Assembly: GCA_905236375.1 (NCBI GenBank)
Contig: CAJOOW010000118.1
Location: 1 to 6,830 of the forward strand
Origin: an uncultured Alphaproteobacteria bacterium
GTDB lineage: Bacteria > Pseudomonadota > Alphaproteobacteria > RUG11792
DNA length: 6,830 bases
Direction of reading: 5' to 3'
The translations under genes were made by a program, and so were the position numbers. The notes below the pieces were generated by a model, which was given only the letters and a program-made list of their open reading frames with translations, made no database searches and had not been told where the DNA came from. Of this stretch, positions 1-5,684 are shown piece after piece. Each line of letters starts with the position of its first letter. Within the stretch, counting starts at the first letter, position 1.

Positions 1-1
1 A

Positions 2-211
2 TTAGAAAGTTGGCCTCACACCGGCAAACAGTTGATGACACCGCCAGGGGAACCTATAGTGATTTCGGAAGACATAACCTATCAAAAAAACGAATTAAAA
101 ACCAGGCTAGACTTTCGTATGTTTTTCTTTTATAATCGCGTAGTTGTGTTAGGAGAAAAAATTTATGAATTTCGATATTTTAGGACTCGGAGTTATTCAA
201 GGGGTTTCTGA
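2..211 (+). CDS. C-terminal end of an unrecognised protein (5' truncated by window edge)
   Basis: An open frame runs in from the left edge and ends at TGA 209-211. It encodes about 69 residues, with a fairly protein-like stretch around LKTRLDFRMFFFYNRVVVLG. The other two plus-strand frames close earlier, one at position 3 and the other at 133, so this is the best candidate for an upstream gene. I do not recognise the family. Two things count against it or are odd. The last 47 nt overlap the start of uppP in another frame, which is long for a normal gene junction. The first 60 bases are about 50% GC, clearly richer than the rest of the window. The true end may lie elsewhere if there is a frameshift, or the frame may be chance. 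The uppP promoter candidate lies inside it. Confidence 0.4.
   Translation, partial: LESWPHTGKQLMTPPGEPIVISEDITYQKNELKTRLDFRMFFFYNRVVVLGEKIYEFRYFRTRSYSRGF
108..136 (+). promoter_or_regulatory. sigma70-like promoter for uppP
   Basis: A -35 box TAGACT (108-113, 4 of 6 to TTGACA) and a perfect -10 box TATAAT (131-136) are separated by exactly 17 nt. Transcription would begin near 143, leaving a leader of about 22 nt that carries the ribosome binding site. The promoter lies within the upstream open frame. Identified by eye only. Confidence 0.55.
151..155 (+). promoter_or_regulatory. ribosome binding site of uppP
   Basis: AGGAG lies 9 nt before the ATG at 165. This strong Shine-Dalgarno sequence fixes the uppP start. 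Confidence 0.75.
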
Positions 212-941
212 AATCCTGCCGATAAGCTCGTCTGTAAATCTTTACCTGTTTTCAAAAATCTTCGCAATTTCAGAATTTTCATTCTCGTTAAAAATAGCAC
301 TTCATGCCGGAAGCCTTATCACACTTCTGATTTATTTTAAAAGAGAAATTGCAGATATTCTGAAAGCCATTTTTGGAAAGAGATCATTATCGGACACGTA
401 TTTTTGGCCGCTTTTCTTGGGAACAATTCCTGTTGTCATTTTTGGATTTTTTGCAAGAGACTTTGTAAAAGAATTTGAATCCCCGAAAATTATGGGAATT
501 TTCTGCATAATCTTTGGAATAGCCTTAACTCTGTTCGATAAATTATCGGCGAAATCAAGACCAGGGAAACACCAATTATCAAAAGCCAAGGCATTAATTA
601 TTGGTTGCTGCCAAACGATCTCTATCTTTCCAGGAGTTAGCCGGCTTGGAATTTGTATAACAGCATCGAGAATGTTAGCTATCGACAGAAAAAGCGCTAT
701 CAATTTCTCCTTGATGTTGGCAATCCCAAGCATTTGCGGATCCTTGTTTTTGGAAATCGTTGAATGTTTTAAAACATCAAGTTTTGCTCCTTTTTCAAAT
801 GATTCCCTTTTCGGAATTTTTCTCACAGCAATTGTTGGGTTAATTACGATTATTCCATGTATAAGATTTATGGAAAAGCAAGGTTTCTTAGCCATAGCTG
901 TTTATCGAATAATTATTGGAATTGCAATTTTCCTTATCTGA
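165..941 (+). CDS. uppP: Undecaprenyl-diphosphate phosphatase (UppP/BacA family)
   Basis: This integral membrane enzyme of the BacA family dephosphorylates undecaprenyl diphosphate to regenerate the lipid carrier for peptidoglycan and other envelope polymers. At 258 aa it is near full length. The first family motif is at residues 11-26, where Q12 and E16 fit (E/Q)xxxE and are followed by LPISSS. The second is at 156-164 (PGVSRLGIC), followed by the conserved FSLMLAIP segment and a final YRIIIG helix. Hydrophobic segments cover most of the protein. Several conserved positions differ. The residue aligned with E. coli His30 is N25. In PGxSRSxxT, the second Ser is L161 and the Thr is C164. S159 and R160 are kept. 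The start is fixed by AGGAG nine bases upstream. It is followed 78 nt later by pyk, which has its own promoter candidate. The family is clear, but full activity is not assured. Confidence 0.93.
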   Translation: MNFDILGLGVIQGVSEILPISSSVNLYLFSKIFAISEFSFSLKIALHAGSLITLLIYFKREIADILKAIFGKRSLSDTYFWPLFLGTIPVVIFGFFARDFVKEFESPKIMGIFCIIFGIALTLFDKLSAKSRPGKHQLSKAKALIIGCCQTISIFPGVSRLGICITASRMLAIDRKSAINFSLMLAIPSICGSLFLEIVECFKTSSFAPFSNDSLFGIFLTAIVGLITIIPCIRFMEKQGFLAIAVYRIIIGIAIFLI

Positions 942-957
942 GAAAAGTCGAATCTAA

Positions 958-986
958 TTGAACAATAATCTTATAACTGCTAGAAT
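958..986 (+). promoter_or_regulatory. sigma70-like promoter for pyk
   Basis: A -35 box TTGAAC (958-963, 4 of 6) and a -10 box TAGAAT (981-986, 5 of 6) are spaced by 17 nt in the 78-nt gap after uppP. The predicted start is near 993, giving a leader of about 27 nt. Pyk may still also be read from the uppP promoter, as no terminator is visible between the genes. Confidence 0.5.
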
Positions 987-1019
987 AAGCTTGTTCTAAG
1001 AGACTTCGATAAAGACACA

Positions 1020-2435
1020 ATGGAACAGTTAAAAAACGCGAAAATAGTTGCAACTCTTGGCCCGGCGAGCAGTAGTAATGAGATGATTAGAAAGCTAGCG
1101 ATTGCTGGAGTTAATGTTTTTAGATTAAATTTCTCTCATGGAACTCACGAAACCCATATACAGAACGCTGCAACGATAAGAAGGATTGAGCAAGAATTAA
1201 ATACTCCCCTAGCTATTATGATGGATTTACAAGGCCCTAAAATAAGAATTGGGGTCTTTGAAGATGGAAGCGTTTCACTTAAGCAAGGCGCTAAATTCAT
1301 TTTAGACATGGAAAAAGACTTTGGAAATTCTAGAAGAATCTGTTTGCCACATCCCGAAATTTTCAATGCATTGAAAGAAGGAACAGAACTCCTCCTGGAT
1401 GATGGAAAGATTAGGCTCAGAATTGAAGAGAACAATGGAAAGGAAATAACAACGGAAGTTATCGATGGTGGGATCCTCTCGAATAAGAAAGGAGTTAATA
1501 TCCCAAATATCATCCTTCCGATTACGGCCCTGACAGAAAAAGACAAAAAAGATATAGCAATAGCAGATGAGATAAGTGCCGATTGGATCGCGATATCATT
1601 TGTTCAAACAGCGGATGATGTTTCTTATGCCAGAAGTTTTGCAAATTCAGATGTTGGAATTTTAGCAAAGATCGAAAAACCATCTGCCGTTGAATGCATA
1701 GATTCAATTTTGGATGTTTCTGACGCAATCATGGTTGCCCGCGGGGATCTTGGAGTTGAGCTTCCATTTGAATCGATCCCAGGAATCCAAAGAAGACTAA
1801 TAAACAAAGCCAGGCAGCATAGAAAACCGGTTGTCGTTGCAACTCAAATGCTTGAATCAATGATTTCTTGTCATGTTCCAACAAGAGCAGAAGTTTCAGA
1901 TGTTTCATGCGCCGTCGCTGAAGGTGCTGATGCTGTAATGCTCTCTGCAGAAACTGCAAGCGGTGATTTTCCAGAAGAATCTGTTAAAGTAATGGCAAAA
2001 ACCATCCGAAAAACAGAACAAGATAATTTGAATTTTTTTGATAAAGATTTTGAAAATCTCACAGCGTTTTCTGAATCAGTCGCAAAAACAGTTGATAAAG
2101 AAAACATCAGTTTTATAGCTGCCTTCACTGAATCCGGAAGATGCGCAATTAATGTTTCGAACAGTCGACCGAACGCGAAAATCGTTGCGTTAACGCCTAA
2201 TTTAAAAACTTTAAGAAAACTTTCTTTGGTTTGGGGAATCAGAGCTGTTTTGGTTGACGAAGTTTTCAGTTTCGCTCAAATGACTCAAATAACTCAAAAA
2301 ACAATTTGCAAAAACTTTGAAGTTGAAGATGGAACTAAAGTCGCAATTATAGCAGGAATTCCATTTAGAGCCTCTGGACAAACCAACTTAATGCACATTT
2401 ATAAGATCGATAAAGAAATCAAGGACGAAGAGTAA
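1020..2435 (+). CDS. pyk: Pyruvate kinase
   Basis: This cytosolic glycolytic enzyme converts phosphoenolpyruvate and ADP to pyruvate and ATP. At 471 aa it is full length for a bacterial pyruvate kinase. The barrel (A) domain starts with KIVATLGPASSS and has R35, N37 and S39 in FRLNFSHG, then D69. The B domain follows, roughly 72-172. The family signature ILAKIEKPSAV contains catalytic K217 and metal ligand E219, with D243 in ARGDLG. T275 lies in TQMLESM, and MLSAETASGDFP follows. The C domain (about 350-471) ends in the typical SGQTNLMHI. K74 in DLQGPKIRIG matches the E. coli PykA-type sequence, and Lys here is linked in the literature to activity without K+. No other start codon lies between the in-frame TAG at 981 and this ATG. 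The Shine-Dalgarno is weak (only AAAG at 1011-1014). It converges on the minus-strand channel gene 46 nt downstream. Confidence 0.98.
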   Translation: MEQLKNAKIVATLGPASSSNEMIRKLAIAGVNVFRLNFSHGTHETHIQNAATIRRIEQELNTPLAIMMDLQGPKIRIGVFEDGSVSLKQGAKFILDMEKDFGNSRRICLPHPEIFNALKEGTELLLDDGKIRLRIEENNGKEITTEVIDGGILSNKKGVNIPNIILPITALTEKDKKDIAIADEISADWIAISFVQTADDVSYARSFANSDVGILAKIEKPSAVECIDSILDVSDAIMVARGDLGVELPFESIPGIQRRLINKARQHRKPVVVATQMLESMISCHVPTRAEVSDVSCAVAEGADAVMLSAETASGDFPEESVKVMAKTIRKTEQDNLNFFDKDFENLTAFSESVAKTVDKENISFIAAFTESGRCAINVSNSRPNAKIVALTPNLKTLRKLSLVWGIRAVLVDEVFSFAQMTQITQKTICKNFEVEDGTKVAIIAGIPFRASGQTNLMHIYKIDKEIKDEE

Positions 2436-2450
2436 CCAGCACTTGTTAAT

Positions 2451-2490
2451 CTGAAGAGGCAAAAATCTGATATGTTTGCATTCAGCCCTT
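2451..2490 (+). terminator. possible rho-independent terminator of pyk
   Basis: An interrupted stem is visible 15 nt after the pyk stop. CTGAA (2451-2455) pairs with TTCAG (2481-2485), and GCAAA (2459-2463) pairs with TTTGC (2475-2479). There is a 3/1 internal loop and an 11-nt terminal loop. CCCTTTTT follows. The stem is AT-rich and broken, so it is weak, and its right arm overlaps the stop codon of the convergent gene. Confidence 0.35.
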
Positions 2491-3912
2491 TTTCCCAAGA
2501 TTCAAATTTGTTATTAGCCGCTTAGCCAATGATTCGTTAATTCTCATTGCCAGTTCCGGACATTTTTTAATGACCTTCTTGACAATCGAATTATCAACTT
2601 CAAAAAGAACAACATCTGTTCGAGCTTTGACGACAACATCTCTTCCCTTTGAAACTGGCAGATCTTTCTCAGTAAAATAGTCGCAATCAACAAGACAGAT
2701 AATTTTATGATTTGTTAAATGCTTTATTTCGCCTGTCAATTCATCTTTACGTAACGTGGGATCCTTGATATCAATATCAACTATTCCTTCGGCAATTATA
2801 AAAATTCCATCAGGTTTTGTGTTACGCTTGGCAATTGTTTGCCCTGTCTTGAATTTACGCAATTTCATAGCATCTGAAAATTCTTGTTTGGTTTTTTCAT
2901 CGCAATTATCAAGAAGTCGCATCATTTCAAGAGTATCCTTTGCTGATATTTCGGAAATGCGCCGATTATCGTTTGCTTCGATCTTTGTTAATTCCGGATT
3001 TTGAATGAACTTAATAGCTCCATCGATTTGGCAGATTTTCAAATCAAAACGATTCAAATAATCAGAAATATTTTGAATCACAAAGTGCCTTATCTCAGGA
3101 AGTTTGTCCAAATCAGCGACGCTAAAATGAACTTCATAAACTATCCCGTTTTCCTGAAGAGCTTTTGCAAAAACTTTAACATCATAATCAAAAATTCCAG
3201 GAGAATTAAGCGTTGCAGCAAGGAGAATCCTCTGGCCTTTGGCAACAGGAACTTTGTGTTCTAGAGCTATTTCAATGCTTTTGTAAAATCTTCTTTCAGG
3301 TTTGCTTAGGTTAATCATCATATCACTGCTTAATGTTCTGTTATTTGTGAAAAGAGTTGTGTTATCAGGAAGAAGAATTTCGATTCCCATCATATTCATA
3401 TTGACTATCTTCCCGATAGTTCCATTGCTAAATTTGATCCAATCCCCCAATTCAAAATTTGCTTTTAGATCTACTGAAACTCCTTGGATGAACTCAGCGA
3501 TAACATCTTTTGCAGCGAATCCAATAATTGCCCAGGATCCTATAAAAAATGCGATGATACTATCGATCGTTCGTTCATAAACGCCAGTAATTATAATGAT
3601 CAAAGCTATGAAATAAATTATCCCGAAAATGATATCTTTGACAATATTTGGTAGAACTTTTCCACGCTTTGTATTGATAGGATCGAGAAAAAGAGTATCT
3701 ATGAGTTTTGTTAAAAGCCAAGCCGCAAGGAGCAAAATACCAGATCGCAAAACTTTTTCTGTTTGATAAGCTGATCCTGAATTTTCACCTGTTATATTCC
3801 CAATAATGATAAAGAGAAAAACCAACAAAACAATAAGAGTCAGAATAACACTGCTACGTTTTAAGATGCTTTCTTTTTCAGATAAAACTCCAGCTTTCCA
3901 AAAGCGAAACAT
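2482..3912 (-). CDS. MscS-family channel with C-terminal cyclic-nucleotide-binding-like domain
   Basis: This is an inner-membrane channel of 476 aa. Hydrophobic helices lie at about 20-40, 54-76 and 92-112, followed by the pore helix at about 116-147. GFAAKDVIAEFIQG at 131-144 is typical MscS TM3. The beta domain follows, with LGDWIKF and GTIGKI, then TNNRTLSSDMMINLSKPERR. Residues about 325-460 look like a cNMP-binding fold, with FKTGQTI near 354 and IIAEGIVDIDI near 372. DYFTEKDLPVSKGRDVVVKA aligns without gaps to the usual phosphate-binding cassette, keeping E415 and R424 but with Thr for the Gly of the normal GE pair. This matches the bacterial cyclic-nucleotide-gated (bCNG) group of MscS relatives, some of which respond to cAMP rather than tension. 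Ligand binding here is inference. GGAGG nine bases before ATG supports the start. It is the last gene of the minus-strand cluster, 140 nt after its neighbour. Confidence 0.88.
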   Translation of the reverse strand: MFRFWKAGVLSEKESILKRSSVILTLIVLLVFLFIIIGNITGENSGSAYQTEKVLRSGILLLAAWLLTKLIDTLFLDPINTKRGKVLPNIVKDIIFGIIYFIALIIIITGVYERTIDSIIAFFIGSWAIIGFAAKDVIAEFIQGVSVDLKANFELGDWIKFSNGTIGKIVNMNMMGIEILLPDNTTLFTNNRTLSSDMMINLSKPERRFYKSIEIALEHKVPVAKGQRILLAATLNSPGIFDYDVKVFAKALQENGIVYEVHFSVADLDKLPEIRHFVIQNISDYLNRFDLKICQIDGAIKFIQNPELTKIEANDNRRISEISAKDTLEMMRLLDNCDEKTKQEFSDAMKLRKFKTGQTIAKRNTKPDGIFIIAEGIVDIDIKDPTLRKDELTGEIKHLTNHKIICLVDCDYFTEKDLPVSKGRDVVVKARTDVVLFEVDNSIVKKVIKKCPELAMRINESLAKRLITNLNLGKKG

Positions 3913-3921
3913 AATTCTTGT

Positions 3922-3926
3922 CCTCC
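3922..3926 (-). promoter_or_regulatory. ribosome binding site of the MscS-CNBD gene
   Basis: GGAGG on the minus strand lies 9 nt before the ATG at 3912. It is a near-ideal Shine-Dalgarno and fixes the start. A hairpin (3933-3951) sits just upstream. Confidence 0.7.
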
Positions 3927-3932
3927 ATCAAC

Positions 3933-3951
3933 TTCTCCTGAAGTGGGAGAA
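3933..3951 (-). promoter_or_regulatory. leader hairpin before the MscS-CNBD gene
   Basis: On the minus strand, TTCTCC and GGAGAA form a perfect 6-bp stem around a 7-nt loop (CACTTCA). It ends 6 nt before the GGAGG ribosome binding site. The left arm could also pair 4-5 bases with the Shine-Dalgarno itself, so a fold that affects translation is possible. The structure is visible; the function is inference. Confidence 0.3.
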
Positions 3952-3979
3952 TATAACTTTTAGCTAAAGAGAGCAAGAG

Positions 3980-4012
3980 AAAAAATATAACAATGTCCAG
4001 TTACGTCTGGCA
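3980..4012 (-). terminator. weak terminator-like hairpin after the secreted orphan gene
   Basis: Reading the minus strand, CCAG-ACGTAA-CTGG forms a 4-bp stem, extended by TG/CA with one bulged base (4012 to 3994). A run of six T follows after 8 nt (3985-3980). The stem is short and the T-run distant, so efficiency would be low. It lies 40 nt after the stop of the secreted orphan, so it could reduce but need not end read-through to the channel gene. Confidence 0.25.
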
Positions 4013-4052
4013 TCTCAAGTTCTCAGATGATCAAATTCTCTCGAATATCCTA

Positions 4053-5096
4053 TTATTCAACGTTTTGTTTTGTTTGACCTCCATCCGCTTTGACGTGATC
4101 AAAAATCGACTGATCTTTTTCGGATTTGAGGCAATCGGATACTATATCACAAGTGCGATTTATCAAAGTTTCAAGAGATGAGATATATTCTTTCCATTCC
4201 TTTGATCTTTTCTGGAGGAAGTCTAATTGAGACATCGTTGTCTTTTTTGCGTTTTCAAAGAAGGTTATAGTATTTTTAGGGGTTTGATCAGATTTTATTG
4301 CAACATCAAAATCGGAAATGAGTTTTTGCAGTGGATATATTGCATTTTCAAAAGATCTTAAAAAAGCAGCCTGATTTAATTTTTCATGTTTTTCTTTAAG
4401 ATTGCTTAAAATATTGCTCATTAAGTGAAAGGCATAATAACTTGGAATATTTGGCTTATCCTCAAAATTTGATTTAGCAGCATCGATAAAGATGTTTTTC
4501 ACAGCAAGTTGAAGAGGCTCAGAAGAATATCTCAATGCTGGTTCGATTTTATTCCACAAATTTTCGGCATCCTTTTGAGTCAGTATCTTGATATTATCAA
4601 GTTCTTGCAAGGTTTCAATTATCCCAGAAACATTGTCAGATATCATATCAAAGCATCTTAAAAAAATCACAAGTTCTTGAATCTTTGGCAGAATTTCATC
4701 ATAAGCATCATTAATAGCTTTAATGGCCTTTTCAGCAGATTCTACAGAATTAGATTCATGAAACATCGCCTTTCGCTCTGGAACCGCCTTGGAAATCATG
4801 TCAATAGCCATTTTAAAATCCGCCGGCCTTCCTGATAACACATCACGTCTGTTTTCTAACTCCTCTCTGAGTGAATTGCGCACAGACTCTATTATGCTAA
4901 AGTTTTTTCTATCAAAAACCTTTTCATCCTTAGAATCTTGAGCTTTTTCCCCATCTGCCTGCTCTTTGAATTTCATAACTTCTTGAAATTGCTTGTATTC
5001 CTCCGATGCTTCCGCTTTTTTAGACGATTGTGAAAATGCAAGCGAAGCACAAAAAAGGCTCATTATTGTTAGAATATATAAATGCGAACTTTTCAT
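4053..5096 (-). CDS. Secreted helix-rich protein of unknown function
   Basis: I do not recognise this 347-aa protein. It begins with a clear signal peptide: MKSS, then a hydrophobic core (about 6-20). Signal peptidase I could cut after A20 (SLA) or S22. C16 is not in a good lipobox, so a lipoprotein is unlikely. Residues about 24-62 are highly charged and rich in K, E, D, Q and S, and probably disordered. From about 64 to 330 the composition suggests a long alpha-helical domain with amphipathic stretches such as SVESAEKAIKAINDAYDEIL, and no further membrane helix. The mature form has three cysteines: C148, C316 and C322. ATG is the first start after an in-frame TAG, and its AGGA sits 13 nt away, slightly far. 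It lies 108 nt after lspA in the same direction, next to dsbD and lspA, which is consistent with a periplasmic or envelope role. It may be restricted to a narrow lineage. Confidence 0.8.
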   Translation of the reverse strand: MKSSHLYILTIMSLFCASLAFSQSSKKAEASEEYKQFQEVMKFKEQADGEKAQDSKDEKVFDRKNFSIIESVRNSLREELENRRDVLSGRPADFKMAIDMISKAVPERKAMFHESNSVESAEKAIKAINDAYDEILPKIQELVIFLRCFDMISDNVSGIIETLQELDNIKILTQKDAENLWNKIEPALRYSSEPLQLAVKNIFIDAAKSNFEDKPNIPSYYAFHLMSNILSNLKEKHEKLNQAAFLRSFENAIYPLQKLISDFDVAIKSDQTPKNTITFFENAKKTTMSQLDFLQKRSKEWKEYISSLETLINRTCDIVSDCLKSEKDQSIFDHVKADGGQTKQNVE

Positions 5097-5168
5097 TAGC
5101 TGATCGATTTCCTACATCACTTTTCTTAAACATATCATAAATTTATTAAAAATCTATTAATGCTAATC

Positions 5169-5182
5169 AAATTTTAAAATTT
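5169..5182. repeat. perfect AT palindrome between lspA and the secreted orphan
   Basis: AAATTTTAAAATTT is a 14-nt perfect palindrome in the 108-nt gap upstream of the secreted orphan gene. It has no loop, so it is more like a dimeric protein site or an AT-rich promoter element than a terminator. In such AT-rich DNA it may be chance. I found no convincing -35/-10 pair in the gap; the best -10 is TATGAT on the minus strand at 5139-5134. Confidence 0.25.
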
Positions 5183-5204
5183 TGTTGTGATAGTATTTTT
5201 GGTT

Positions 5205-5684
5205 TCAAGAAACTTTCTTTGAAAAAAGATTATATAAGATCAATCCGATAACACCGCAAGTGATGCAGGCATCTGCAAAATTGAATGCTGGCCAATGAAA
5301 ATTTTTATAATAAACATCAATGAAATCTATAACTGCTCCGTGCAAAAAGCGATCTAAAAGGTTTCCGACAGCTCCACCAATAAGAATTATACATAGAACC
5401 TTTTCAAAGACAGTCTTTAATTTTGAAAAAACAAAGGATATAAAGATAATGCAACAAATAGTAAGAATTATTATGAGATAATATTGCATCGCATTGCTTG
5501 GGCTTAAAAGCCCAAAACTTGTTCCAAAATTAAATGTCAAAAGAAGATTTATTGAAGGACAAACGTTGATTACCGTGCCAGTGGGGATGAATGCTAGTGC
5601 CGAAAATTTCATTGCTTGATCAAAGATTATTATGAACAAGCATAGCATTATATAAAACATATTCAGTTTGTTTGTGCTTTTCAT
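5205..5684 (-). CDS. lspA: Lipoprotein signal peptidase (signal peptidase II)
   Basis: This inner-membrane aspartic protease cuts the signal peptide from diacylglyceryl-modified prolipoproteins. At 159 aa it has the usual family length and four hydrophobic segments (about 9-27, 45-60 with the family loop, 67-87, 96-114 and a last one about 137-154, allowing for the re-entrant region). Conserved blocks are visible: DQxxK at D22-K26, FNFGTSFG at 51-58, GGAVGNLLDR at 103-112, and the catalytic aspartates D120 (VIDFID) and D138 (FNFADA). Its ATG overlaps the TGA of dsbD (ATGA, 5681-5684), and AGAGGA lies 5 nt upstream within the end of dsbD, so translation is probably coupled. It has a dsbD-type gene immediately upstream rather than the common ileS-lspA arrangement. 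The next gene in the same direction is the secreted orphan. Confidence 0.97.
   Translation of the reverse strand: MKSTNKLNMFYIMLCLFIIIFDQAMKFSALAFIPTGTVINVCPSINLLLTFNFGTSFGLLSPSNAMQYYLIIILTICCIIFISFVFSKLKTVFEKVLCIILIGGAVGNLLDRFLHGAVIDFIDVYYKNFHWPAFNFADACITCGVIGLILYNLFSKKVS

Noticed and set aside
1..60. An RNA gene in the GC-richer first 60 bases
   Set aside because: I could not draw a tRNA-like or other stable fold, and one frame stays open through it.
332..895. A 187-codon open frame on the minus strand inside uppP
   Set aside because: It lies fully antisense to a clear UppP, has no recognisable domain, and reflects the base composition of the real gene.
1145..2128. Several minus-strand open frames inside pyk
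   Set aside because: All lie antisense to a well-conserved pyruvate kinase, and their translations resemble no known protein.
2756..3580. Plus-strand open frames inside the MscS-CNBD gene
   Set aside because: They are antisense to a gene with clear domains and have no support of their own.
3993..4181. A 62-codon plus-strand frame across the gap between the channel and the secreted orphan
   Set aside because: It has no good ribosome binding site, most of it is antisense to the end of the secreted orphan, and the product is not recognisable.
5097..5204. A definite promoter for the secreted orphan
   Set aside because: TATGAT at 5139-5134 has no acceptable -35 at 16-18 nt, and TTGATT at 5170-5165 has no good -10. 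The region is simply AT-rich.
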